64,000 nucleotides of DNA from Amycolatopsis suaedae (GTDB lineage Bacteria; Actinomycetota; Actinomycetes; Mycobacteriales; Pseudonocardiaceae). Below are positions 17,955 to 26,575 of this stretch, one piece after another. Position 1 is the stretch's first letter; each line of letters opens with the position of its first letter. A program made the translations under genes and the position numbers. Below the pieces are notes generated by a model. It was not told where the DNA came from. It ran no database searches and worked only from the letters and a program-made list of their open reading frames with translations. The stretch is taken from contig NZ_SFCC01000001.1 of assembly GCF_004214935.1 (NCBI RefSeq), positions 434,001 through 498,000 on the forward strand, read 5' to 3'.

Positions 17955-19134
17955 GACCGCTCAGCGGTGATCAAGACGATGCCCAGCTCCGCATGAGAAG
18001 GCAAGACACACGTTCACGCAACGCGGCGCAGATCCGGTACCACCCCAGGGTGCACTGGTAAACAAAGCACAGACGGTCCGGCGCGACGCGAAGTCGGCCG
18101 GCAGGGCCCACCAAGGACCCCATCGCGGACAGCTGCGTAAGGACCTTCAACACAAAGGTCCTTACGCAGCCTCTTGCCTCCCACGCAGGCGGATAGCCAG
18201 CGGCATATGACGCCCGTACGTCGCCGCCGCGTCAGCAGAAACGCTTCCGAGTGGCCAGCGACGGCGTGCGGCATGCGCGCCGGACCGTGGCCAGCCAGGT
18301 TCAACCAGTTGAGGAAGCGTCACAAGTTCTGAGACTGATCATGGTGACATCTTGCTGAGACAGCGTCGTCACGTCAGATAGCGCAACATCAACATGTCGC
18401 GAGCCGTGAGACCCTACACCGTTGGTGGGGCCTCGCGGCTGACGGCACTTCCTCACCGGCGAAGTGTGCGCGGGTTAACCCAACGCAGGTCAGAGGCACA
18501 CTCCGACGTTGCGGCGAGCCTGCCTGCCCGAGGATGCAACGCGCGTCGGAGACTGATCTCGGGTGACGTCGCCGTGAGACAGCGAGGAACCGCAGCTCAG
18601 CGAGGATCGACAGGTCGCGCGGCGAGACCCTATAGTTCGATGTCGAGACCTGAGAGTCCCGGCAGTTCGGCCAACCGGGTGAACCTTGCTGGGGTGCTGT
18701 CCTCCAGAACCGAGACACCAGGCGCGACAGGCCTTGTGTTCGAAGTGGACAGACTCGTGGCAGCAGCACGCTGAACATGTCACGTGCGCGAGTAGCCATC
18801 GTCGACCACCATCAGGATCAGCCCGGCATCCCTGTCGCATGCAAGGGCGGCTGGCCGTGCACAGCGTGCACAGAGGCGCCGGCGGCGTCATCAGTACCGG
18901 CGCGGTGATCCTGGCCTGCGCACTCACATCGCGCGACTATTGATCGACTCCGGGGCCGAGGTCTGGGCCGGTGTCTACCGCCGCGCAGCCTGCGCGCCAG
19001 CGTGCCGGCCGCGGTCGTGCGTACCCGCGGGGCAGGGCGGGGCGACCCGCGCAGATCGGGCTCGCCGCGAACGCTGTAACGCGTCATCGCTCGTGGGCGA
19101 CTATGGACGACAGATCGAACGTCGGAGGCCGGTC
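17955..19134. other. 1.2 kb without a credible gene
   Basis: Only overlapping low-quality open frames without plausible starts or recognisable domains are seen. It includes the strong hairpin at 18132-18170. It may be eroded island DNA. Confidence 0.5.
18132..18170. terminator. perfect 16-bp stem-loop
   Basis: Arm GCTGCGTAAGGACCTT, a 7-nt loop and the exact reverse complement. It lies ~180 bp after the peptidoglycan-binding gene. There is no T tract, which is normal for high-GC actinomycete terminators. It is different in sequence from the four palindromes of the dos region. Confidence 0.55.
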
Positions 19135-21081
19135 ATGTCGTTCTACCTGCGCACGAGTATCAAGGTCGGTCCCGTTCGCTTGAACATGTCGACGTCCGGG
19201 CTCGGAGCTTCGGTGGGCATTCCTGGCTTCCGCTTCGGTGCCCGTCCCTGCGGCAGTTACGTATCGCTCGGCGGCGGTGCCGCGTCGTACCGCGCCACTG
19301 CACGCCCGCGCTCTGGACCCGTTCAACAGTCCTCCCGGGGCGCACCCCGGGCTCGATCGATTTCCGGACGCTCGTCCCCGGATGATGTCGTCCTATCGAA
19401 TGTTTCTGGAGCAACCACGATCGAGATGTCGGAAGTCGGCTCAAGCGAACTCGTTTCCCAACTTAATGACGCCGCTCGGTCACCAAAGTTCTGGCCGTGG
19501 TGCCTGGCAGCCACCATCGCGCTGATGACTCTGTCTCCCTGGTTGCTTTTCGCCGGTGCGCCCCTCACTATGTGGATCTTCTGGAAAGACCGGATTAGGC
19601 GAACTGTCGTGGCCTTCTATGACGTGCAGGGAACCGAGGCCACGCGGTTCCAACAGTTGGTCGATTCGTTCGACCACGTGCGCGCGGCACAGCGCGCATG
19701 GCATATCGTCGCAGCCGGGGCAGTGGCAACCACCCACCAGCACAAGGTCAACGCCGGAGCGTCGGCCCTCGTCAGGCGGCTACCGGTTAACCGGAGCCTA
19801 AGCGGTCCCAAGCATCTGGCGTCGAACATCGCCGTGCCCTCTCTCGACACGCCACACCGATCGGTCTACCTGCTGCCAGACCGAGTCTTGATCCGCGACG
19901 GAAGGCACTACGCGGATATCGACTACGAAAACGTTCGAGTGCAGGCAGGTGTCCAGCGGTTCATCGAAGACTCGGCGGTACCATCTGATTCCGAAGTCGT
20001 CGACCACACCTGGCAGTACGTCAATGTCCGAGGTGGACCGGACCGTCGATTCAAGAACAACCGACAGCTACCTATCGTGCAGTACGGCCGCCTGATGTTG
20101 ACCGGTAGTGGCGGGTACAGCGCGATCTTCGACGTCTCCAACCCGCGGGCGAGTTCAGTGTTGGAAACAGCTCTGGCAACGATGACGACCCCCGCTGGTC
20201 CCACATCGTTAGTTCCCCCGCAAGTGCACCCGTGGACAGACGCTCCACCGGCACGTTCCATCGATCTCGACCGACCACCCGACCTCGCTGCGCGTTCCAT
20301 CGGCCTGGTGAACCCCGTGGAGGTGGGCCCGGCCGGGACATCCCTCACCTGTCGGCGTCTGTCGGCGCAGGGCCGTGTCGCCGTTGTGGGCGAGTCGCAT
20401 TACCAGGCGGCCTTGTGCCGCGCGGCACGGGGCACTCCCGCGGGAACGGACCTCGCGCAACACCTGCGCGTCGTGGCTGCGCTTGTTCCGGAACCCGACA
20501 ACCCGCACGACCCCAACGCTGTGAGGGTGGTCGTCGTCACCGGCGGGCACGGGGAAACTGTCGGACACCTACCGCGCGGCATCGCGCGTGCGTACCAGCG
20601 TCCACTACTCGCTCTTCGAACCCAGGGCAGCATCGGAACCTGCCCGGGGAGAATCACCGGAGGCGGAATTGGCCGATACTATGGGATCTACCTCCACCTT
20701 GCCGAACCGGAATCGCTACTGCTCGAAAATCTCGTGGGCGATATCGACCTTGTAGAACCGGCGCGACGGCTCACAGTGACGCGCGAAGAGGACCATCAGG
20801 ACACACTTTCGCACTATCAGCGGATCGATTCGTCACGAACCCTCCTGGTCGCGGAACTCGTGTCGTCCACTGTCTCGCGCGGCAAACACAAAGGAGCGTA
20901 TGCGATCGAGGTTCGACTCAACGGCAAGCGAGTCGGCGAACTGACCGCAAAGATGAGCTCCCGTTACCAGAGTCTGGTTGTCAATGCCGAGGCGATGGAC
21001 AGTCAACCAATATGCGAAGCGGAGTTGACCCACGGCGACTACGGCTACCAGGTCGATATCTACCTTCCGAGCGGACAGTGA
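19135..21081 (+). CDS. DUF4236-HIRAN domain membrane protein
   Basis: 648 residues. Residues 1-~55 are a DUF4236 domain (MSFYLRTSIKVGPVRLNMST..GIPGFRFG). One or two membrane helices follow at ~123-150 (FWPWCLAATIALMTLSPWLLF), then a mixed middle region. At ~415-520 there is a HIRAN-like domain: VAVVGESHYQAAL..PEPDNPHDPNAVRVVV..GHLPRGIARAY. HIRAN domains bind DNA ends or substrates in helicase and nuclease proteins. The ATG is chosen for its ggagg and because DUF4236 starts there. GC content and codon use look less biased than in neighbouring regions, fitting acquisition by transfer. The function is unknown. Confidence 0.75.
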   Translation: MSFYLRTSIKVGPVRLNMSTSGLGASVGIPGFRFGARPCGSYVSLGGGAASYRATARPRSGPVQQSSRGAPRARSISGRSSPDDVVLSNVSGATTIEMSEVGSSELVSQLNDAARSPKFWPWCLAATIALMTLSPWLLFAGAPLTMWIFWKDRIRRTVVAFYDVQGTEATRFQQLVDSFDHVRAAQRAWHIVAAGAVATTHQHKVNAGASALVRRLPVNRSLSGPKHLASNIAVPSLDTPHRSVYLLPDRVLIRDGRHYADIDYENVRVQAGVQRFIEDSAVPSDSEVVDHTWQYVNVRGGPDRRFKNNRQLPIVQYGRLMLTGSGGYSAIFDVSNPRASSVLETALATMTTPAGPTSLVPPQVHPWTDAPPARSIDLDRPPDLAARSIGLVNPVEVGPAGTSLTCRRLSAQGRVAVVGESHYQAALCRAARGTPAGTDLAQHLRVVAALVPEPDNPHDPNAVRVVVVTGGHGETVGHLPRGIARAYQRPLLALRTQGSIGTCPGRITGGGIGRYYGIYLHLAEPESLLLENLVGDIDLVEPARRLTVTREEDHQDTLSHYQRIDSSRTLLVAELVSSTVSRGKHKGAYAIEVRLNGKRVGELTAKMSSRYQSLVVNAEAMDSQPICEAELTHGDYGYQVDIYLPSGQ

Positions 21082-21147
21082 GCGCGACGGGGACGTACTC
21101 ACACGAACCGCGCCGCTCACGACTCCAGCAGGCGTGTGGTTAGTGTG

Positions 21148-21172
21148 CAAGTCGCCCCTCGGCCACACATTC
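21148..21172 (+). repeat. attR-like copy of the tRNA-Leu 3' end
   Basis: It differs from 14127-14151 only at two positions (C to G and A to C). The similarity does not extend to the rest of the tRNA, so this is a partial copy, as left by site-specific integration. Confidence 0.7.
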
Positions 21173-21529
21173 GCGGTACTTTCCCGTCACCTCGCAGTGA
21201 CGCTCTCCACTGTCGGTAGCTCGGCTACTGTGGTGTTGGCGCCTTCCCTCGCTGAGCAGCGGCGTCCGGTGGCTGTCCAGTACTTCCGGTGTACCCCCGC
21301 CGGAGGCCAAGGCGTGCTTGCAGGAGCTAGCTGGAACTCTGCTCGACTATCGCGATGAACCCGAGGCATTCGAGTACCGTCAGAGCCTCGGCGGGCTGGT
21401 CCCGGCCACTGGTATCGCCAGAGCGGTGAGTGGTGTCGTGAGGTCAACGCAGGAGTCTTCCGGGTAACGGTTGCCCCGCGACCTTGGCCATCAGCGTGAT
21501 GTTCGGGTGGGCTGCCACGACCGCCTGGT
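21173..21529. other. intergenic with a possible gene remnant
   Basis: No complete gene is supported. In the plus frame containing 21291 there is an open, protein-like stretch (PPPEAKACLQELAGTLLDYR..EAFEYRQSLGGLVP) without a start, running to a TGA at 21531. It may be a decayed gene left at the island edge. Confidence 0.3.
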
Positions 21530-21727
21530 ATGACGGCGAGCAGGGTGTACGTGGGCGGGCAGGGCGAGTACTCGGAGTTGCACGTCCTCGGTGACGGCCG
21601 GGTGCTTCGCTGCTGTCCCGGGGAGCGCGGCGGACAGATCGAGATCGGACGGGATCTGAGCGCGGAGGACCGGCGACTACTGGTGGCGCGAATCATCACC
21701 GACGAGGGCCTGACGCTGCGCGAGTAG
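21530..21727 (+). CDS. small hypothetical protein
   Basis: 65 residues, not recognised. It has a beta-rich N-terminal half (RVYVGGQGEYSELHVLGDGRVLRC) and an acidic helical end (DLSAEDRRLLVARIITDEG). No clear ribosome-binding site is seen. It ends 9 bp before the DosR-like box of the next operon. Coding status is moderate because the frame has good high-GC codon character. Confidence 0.45.
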   Translation: MTASRVYVGGQGEYSELHVLGDGRVLRCCPGERGGQIEIGRDLSAEDRRLLVARIITDEGLTLRE

Positions 21728-21736
21728 GCGCCTGAT

Positions 21737-21750
21737 GGGCCGAAAGTCCT
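21737..21750 (+). promoter_or_regulatory. DosR-like box 1
   Basis: GGGCCG-AA-AGTCCT, 85 bp before the USP-ctpF operon. It matches the mycobacterial core GGGACTWWAGTCCC at most positions. Confidence 0.6.
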
Positions 21751-21835
21751 TCAGAGCGGTGACCGGTTCCCGTGCCGCACGGCCGTCGCCGGTTCCTAGC
21801 GTCGTCACAGGAGCCGGTAGTGACGGGAGTGTGGC

Positions 21836-22702
21836 GTGATTTCTCAGGAGTCTCCGGGTGTGGTCGGGCCACCCGTGGTGGTGGGCATCGACGGATCCGA
21901 CTGGGCCTCACGCGCGGTCGCCTGGGCAGCGGGCGAGGCGGCCGCGCGCCACGCACCGCTGACCGTCGTGCACGCGACCGGGGTGCCGGGGGTGGCGGCA
22001 CGGCAGGACTGGCTGGAGGCGAGCCACCGGGACGCCCGGGCGATGCTCGACCGGGCCGCGGAGGTGGCCGCCCGGGTGGCGCCGGGCATCCGGGTGCGGC
22101 GGAAGGTGTCGGATGCCAGTCCGGTCGAGGCGTTGACCGAGTTGTCGAAGACCGCGCGGCTGGTCGTGGTGGGGTGCACCGGCCGCGGCGCGGTGGGAGA
22201 CGCCCTGCTGGGCTCGGTGCCCCTGGGGCTGGTCGGCCGATCGTTCCGGCCGGTGGCGGTCGTGCGGGGCCGGCTCGCCGTCGTCGGGGCCCCGGTGGCG
22301 GTGGGGCTGGACGGCGGCACGGCGGATCAGGATCTGCTCGCCGTCGCGTTCGACGAGGCCGCGGTGCGCCGTGCGCAACTCGTGGTGGTGCACGCGCTGG
22401 GGGACTGGGAGGCCGCGCGTGCGTTCAACCTCGGGCGGACCCGGGAGTGCGCGCGGGAACGAGCCCTGGCGGAGAGCGTCTCCGGCTGGCGGGAGAAGTA
22501 CCCGGACGTGCCGGTGCAGCTGGTGTCGGCGGGGATGGGGCCGCGGCATCAGTTGCTGCGGTGGTCGCAGGTGGCGTGCCTGCTGGTGGTGGGCACGGGC
22601 CGGCGGGCCGGGCTTCACGGGGCGGGATTCGGCTCGGTCAACCATGTTCTGATCCACCACGCCGACTGTCCGGTCCTCGTGGTGCCGGGGACAGGGGCAT
22701 GA
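21836..22702 (+). CDS. universal stress protein, two UspA domains
   Basis: 288 residues. Domain 1 (~12-145) has VVVGIDGSDWASRAVAWA and the ATP-loop VVVGCTGRGAVGDALLGSVPLGLV. Domain 2 (~155-285) has VAVGLDGGTADQDLL and a degenerate loop VVGTGRRAGLHGAGFGSVNHVLI. It is a tandem-type USP like mycobacterial Rv2005c/Rv2623, which bind ATP and slow growth under hypoxia. The GTG start follows a DosR-like box, and the gene overlaps the ATPase gene by 4 nt. Confidence 0.85.
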   Translation: MISQESPGVVGPPVVVGIDGSDWASRAVAWAAGEAAARHAPLTVVHATGVPGVAARQDWLEASHRDARAMLDRAAEVAARVAPGIRVRRKVSDASPVEALTELSKTARLVVVGCTGRGAVGDALLGSVPLGLVGRSFRPVAVVRGRLAVVGAPVAVGLDGGTADQDLLAVAFDEAAVRRAQLVVVHALGDWEAARAFNLGRTRECARERALAESVSGWREKYPDVPVQLVSAGMGPRHQLLRWSQVACLLVVGTGRRAGLHGAGFGSVNHVLIHHADCPVLVVPGTGA

Positions 22703-25356
22703 ACACGGTCGTGACGTCGCCGGGCGCGTTCCACGCGGTCCCCGCCGACGAGGTCGTGACCCGGCTGGACACCGACCTCGGCGCCGGGCTGAGTCAGGCT
22801 GACGCGGCGCGCAGGCTGGAGGGGTACGGACCGAACCGGCTGCGTTCCGAGCAGGGGCCGGGGGTGCTGCGGCGGTTGTTCGCGCAGGTGCGGGATCCGC
22901 TGGTGGCCATCCTCGTCGTCGCGGCCGCGGTGACGGCGGCGTTCGGTGACTTCGTCGACAGCGGTGTGATCGCCGGTGTGGTGGTGCTCAACGCCGTCAT
23001 CGGGTTCGTACAGGAGGCCCGGGCGCGCAGGGCGCTCGACGCACTGGCCCGCATGGTGCCGCTGGAGGCCACGGTCGTGCGGGACGGCGTCGCCCGCCGC
23101 GTGGCGGCCGAGGACCTGGTGCCCGGCGACATCGTCGACCTCGCCGCGGGCGACCGGGTGCCTGCCGACGTACGGCTGACCACCGCCGTGGCGGCGGAGG
23201 CCGACGAATCCATGCTCACCGGCGAGTCGCTGCCGGTGACGAAGACGACGGCGCCGCTGCCGGAGGACACCGTGCTGGCGGACCGGGTCAACCTGGCCTA
23301 CTCCGGCACCACGCTCACCCGCGGGTCGGCTCGCGGGATCGTCGTCGCCACCGGGTCTTCCACCCAGCTCGGGGCGGTGCAGGGCATGGTCGAGGCCGCG
23401 GGATCGGTGGTGACGCCGCTGACCCGCAAACTGGGCCGGTTCTCCCGCCTGGTCGGGATCGTGATCCTGGGCGTCGCGGTGCTGACCTTCGCGGTCGGTC
23501 TGGTCCGGGGGACACCCGTGCTGGAGATGTTCACCGCCGCGGTCGCGCTGGCGGTGGGTGCCATCCCGGAAGGGCTCCCCGCGGCGGTGTCCATCGTGCT
23601 GGCCATCGGTGTCGTGCGGATGTCGCGGCGCAACGCGGTGGTCCGCTACCTGCCCGCCGTCGAGACGCTGGGCGGTACCACGGTCATCTGCACTGACAAG
23701 ACCGGGACGCTGACGCGCAACCGGATGACCGTGACGACGCTTGTCGGCTCGGGGGCCGTGGTGCCGGCGGAACCGGCCGCGGCGGCCACCGATGCGGCCG
23801 TGCGGGCCTGTCTGCGGGCAGGGGTGCTGTGCAACGACGCCGAGATTTCCACGGTGGACGGCGAACGGACCGAGGTCGGTGACCCGACCGAGACGGCCCT
23901 GCTGGCCTCGGCCGAGCGACTGGGGATCGACCCGTACCAGGTTCGCGCCGCTTTCCCCCGGCTCGACGTCCTGCCGTTCGAGTCCGAGCGCAGGTTCATG
24001 GCGACCGTGCACCGGGTGGCCGGGAGCGCACCGGTCGGATACGTCAAGGGCGCGGTCGAGGAGGTCCTCGCTCGCTGCACCGGCAGGATGCGGGCGGACG
24101 GGACGGCCGGGCCGCTCGACGTGGACGAGGTGCTGTCGACCGCCCGGTCGCTGGCCGGACGGGGGTTGCGGGTCCTCGCGTTCGCCCGCTTCCACCCCGG
24201 CGATGGTGCGGCGAGGCAGGTCGACGACGGCGAGCTGACGCTGCTCGGCCTGCAGGCGATGCAGGACCCGCCGCGGCCGGAGGCCGTGGCCGCCGTACAC
24301 GCGTGCCGGGCCGCCGGTGTCGAGGTGAAGATGATCACCGGCGACCACGCGGCGACGGCCAGCGCGATCGCCCGGCAGGTGGGGCTGGTCGACCCCGGTG
24401 CCGAGGTCACCGTGCTGACCGGTGCCGACCTCGAGCGTCTCGGTGACGAGGAGTTCGCCGGACGGGTGGCCGACACCAGCGTGTTCGCCAGGGTCTCGCC
24501 GGCGCAGAAGCTGCGCCTGGTCGAAGCCCTGCAGGAACGCGGTCAGGTGGTCGCGATGACCGGCGACGGCGTGAACGACGCGCCGGCGCTGCGGCGTGCC
24601 GACATCGGGGTGGCGATGGGACGCGGCGGTACCGACGCCGCCCGCCAGGCGGCCGACATGGTGCTCACCGACGACAACTTCGCCTCGATCGAGTCGGCCG
24701 TCGAGGAGGGCCGCGGGGTGTTCGCCAACCTGCGCAAGTTCCTCGCCTGGACCTTCCCCGCCAACATCGGCGAGGGCATGGTCATCCTGGTCGCCGTCCT
24801 GGCAGGCCTGACGCTGCCGATCATTCCCGTGCAGATCCTGTGGATCAACATGACCACAGCGGTCTTTCTCGGTCTCACCATGGCGTTCGAGCCCAAGGAG
24901 GACGGCATCATGGTGCGGCCGCCACGCAGGCCGGACGCCCCGTTGCTGACCGCGGACCTGCTCCGCCGCGTCGTGCTGGTCTCGCTGCTGCTCGTCGCCG
25001 CGGCGTTCACCGCGTACGAATGGGCGGTGGCGGCGGGAGCTGACGTGGACGTTGCCCGGACCAGTGCGATCAACGCGTTTGTGGCGGTGCAGATCGCCTA
25101 CCTGCTCTCCTGCCGGTCGCTGGACACCGTGGCGCTGCGGCGGAGGGCCGGGCGCAACCGCATGGTGCCGCTGGGCATCGGGCTCACCGCGCTGCTGCAA
25201 CTGGCGCTGACCTACCTGCCTCCGGCGAACGCGTTGTTCCACACCGCGCCGGTCGGCTGGGAGTCCTGGGGGCTGGCCCTGGCCGCCGGAGCCGTGGCAC
25301 TCGTGGTGGCCGAGTTCGACAAGCTGATCTGGCGGGCTCGCCGCCGCCAGGGGTGA
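22699..25356 (+). CDS. P-type cation ATPase (CtpF-like, P2A)
   Basis: 885 residues. It has the actuator motif TGES (MLTGESLPVTK), the M4 motif AIPEGLPAAVSI typical of Ca2+-type P2A pumps, phosphorylated Asp333 in CTDKTGTLT, and the hinge MTGDGVNDAPALRRADIGVAMG. About ten membrane segments are present. It resembles CtpF, a DosR-regulated transporter of M. tuberculosis. It probably exports Ca2+ or another divalent cation; the ion is not determinable here. It is translationally coupled to the USP (ATGA overlap) behind box 1. Confidence 0.88.
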   Translation: MNTVVTSPGAFHAVPADEVVTRLDTDLGAGLSQADAARRLEGYGPNRLRSEQGPGVLRRLFAQVRDPLVAILVVAAAVTAAFGDFVDSGVIAGVVVLNAVIGFVQEARARRALDALARMVPLEATVVRDGVARRVAAEDLVPGDIVDLAAGDRVPADVRLTTAVAAEADESMLTGESLPVTKTTAPLPEDTVLADRVNLAYSGTTLTRGSARGIVVATGSSTQLGAVQGMVEAAGSVVTPLTRKLGRFSRLVGIVILGVAVLTFAVGLVRGTPVLEMFTAAVALAVGAIPEGLPAAVSIVLAIGVVRMSRRNAVVRYLPAVETLGGTTVICTDKTGTLTRNRMTVTTLVGSGAVVPAEPAAAATDAAVRACLRAGVLCNDAEISTVDGERTEVGDPTETALLASAERLGIDPYQVRAAFPRLDVLPFESERRFMATVHRVAGSAPVGYVKGAVEEVLARCTGRMRADGTAGPLDVDEVLSTARSLAGRGLRVLAFARFHPGDGAARQVDDGELTLLGLQAMQDPPRPEAVAAVHACRAAGVEVKMITGDHAATASAIARQVGLVDPGAEVTVLTGADLERLGDEEFAGRVADTSVFARVSPAQKLRLVEALQERGQVVAMTGDGVNDAPALRRADIGVAMGRGGTDAARQAADMVLTDDNFASIESAVEEGRGVFANLRKFLAWTFPANIGEGMVILVAVLAGLTLPIIPVQILWINMTTAVFLGLTMAFEPKEDGIMVRPPRRPDAPLLTADLLRRVVLVSLLLVAAAFTAYEWAVAAGADVDVARTSAINAFVAVQIAYLLSCRSLDTVALRRRAGRNRMVPLGIGLTALLQLALTYLPPANALFHTAPVGWESWGLALAAGAVALVVAEFDKLIWRARRRQG

Positions 25357-25372
25357 GCGGGCGGGGTGGCGC

Positions 25373-26458
25373 GTGATGGGCCCGGACGAACGTGATCGTT
25401 ACGTGGACTGGCTCCGCGCGGTGAGCCTGCTGGTCGTCGTGGTCTGGCACTGGGCGTTCACCATCCTGCGCTGGACGCCCGACGGGCCACAGCCGACCAG
25501 TCCGCTCGGGTTCCTGTCCGGCCTGTGGCCGCTCACCTGGCTGCTGCAGGTGCTGCCGATGTTCTTCTACGTCGGCGGCTTCGCGCACCTGACGGCGTGG
25601 CGGCGGGCCGAGGCACGTGGCGAGGGCCTGCGCGAGTTCGTCTGGGCGCAGGTCCGCCGGCTGGTGTGGCCCGCCGCGATCCTGGTGGCCGTGTGGGGAC
25701 TGCTCGGGCTCACCCTCGGGCAGTTCTTCGACGCCAGATGGGTCGGGAACACGGTCATGCTCGTGCTCAGTCCACTGTGGTTCCTGGGGGTCTACGTCGG
25801 ACTGTTGTTGCTGCTGCCGCTGAGCCTGTGGTCGCATCGCCGGTTCGGGGTCCTGACGCTGGTGTGGCTGGCCGGTACCGCCATGGTCGTCGACGTGCTG
25901 CGGTTCCGGTACGGCCTGGACTGGGCCGGCTGGATCAATCTGGTGGTCGTCTGGGGCCTGGCGCACCAGACCGGGTTCTTCTACCGCGACATCGTCGACT
26001 CGCCACGACGGTGGGACCTGTCGCTGATGTCGGCCGGCCTGTTCGGCCTGGCTGGGCTGGTGCTGTCCGGCCTCTACCCGGGTTCGATGGTCGGGGTGCC
26101 GGGCGACCGGATGTCGAACATGGCGCCGCCGACGTTCGCCATCGTGGCATTGCTGCTGTTCCAGGCGGGCCTGGCCGAGGTCGTCCGTCCGGGGATGGAG
26201 AAACTGCTGGAGAAGCCCCGCTGGCAACGGTTCTGCGACCTGGCGAACCGGTACGCCCTGCCGCTGTTTCTCTTCCACACCACCGGCATGGCGCTGGCTC
26301 GTGCGCTCCACTACCTGGTCGTCGAAGGCGGCATCGTCGACGACCGCGAACCCGACCTCGTGTGGTGGCTGCAGCGCCCGCTCGCGGTCCTGCTGCCGCT
26401 GTTGTTCACCGTTGTGGCGATCGCGGCGTTCGGCCTGTCCCGGAGACGCCCGGCCTGA
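25373..26458 (+). CDS. acyltransferase family 3 membrane protein
   Basis: 361 residues with about ten hydrophobic helices. The N-terminal DERDRYVDWLRAVSLLVVVVWHW and the PMFFYVGGFAHL motif are characteristic of acyltransferase-3 (OafA/WecH-like) proteins, which transfer acyl groups to extracytoplasmic sugars or lipids. It starts with GTG 16 bp after the ATPase gene, so it is likely the third gene of that operon. The acceptor is unknown. Confidence 0.75.
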   Translation: MMGPDERDRYVDWLRAVSLLVVVVWHWAFTILRWTPDGPQPTSPLGFLSGLWPLTWLLQVLPMFFYVGGFAHLTAWRRAEARGEGLREFVWAQVRRLVWPAAILVAVWGLLGLTLGQFFDARWVGNTVMLVLSPLWFLGVYVGLLLLLPLSLWSHRRFGVLTLVWLAGTAMVVDVLRFRYGLDWAGWINLVVVWGLAHQTGFFYRDIVDSPRRWDLSLMSAGLFGLAGLVLSGLYPGSMVGVPGDRMSNMAPPTFAIVALLLFQAGLAEVVRPGMEKLLEKPRWQRFCDLANRYALPLFLFHTTGMALARALHYLVVEGGIVDDREPDLVWWLQRPLAVLLPLLFTVVAIAAFGLSRRRPA

Positions 26459-26471
26459 CCGCGGGCGATCA

Positions 26472-26485
26472 GGGGCCTTGGTCCC
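26472..26485 (+). promoter_or_regulatory. DosR-like box 2
   Basis: GGGGCC-TT-GGTCCC, 90 bp before the PEP synthase gene and just after the acyltransferase stop. Confidence 0.65.
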
Positions 26486-26575
26486 CTGGCTCCCGGTGAC
26501 CTTCTGCCGCAGTGGCGATCGGTTCCCGGCGCCCACGATGGGTCCACGACGCACCGAGTTCCCGCGGGAGATGCG

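Larger units (their letters stand above)
14145..21172. mobile_element. putative decayed integrative island at tRNA-Leu
   Basis: About 7 kb bounded by the tRNA 3' end and its imperfect direct copy. It contains a truncated IS3 element, orphan membrane/secreted genes, a HIRAN-domain gene and long stretches without credible genes. The density and codon regularity are lower than in the flanking regions. No integrase, excisionase or replication gene is visible, so it appears no longer self-mobile. Confidence 0.6.

Noticed and set aside
18132..18170. Membership of the hairpin in the palindrome A-D family
   Set aside because: It shares only AAGG/CCTT; loop length and arms differ.
18389..18943. Overlapping open frames on both strands (up to 145 codons)
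   Set aside because: No ribosome-binding sites, no recognisable motifs, and coding character not better than antisense frames.
22615..25242. 875-codon open frame on the minus strand opposite the P-type ATPase, and many others of this kind (for example opposite phosphoketolase and dosS)
   Set aside because: They are antisense shadows caused by GC-rich third positions; they have repetitive Arg/His/Gly-rich composition and no domains.
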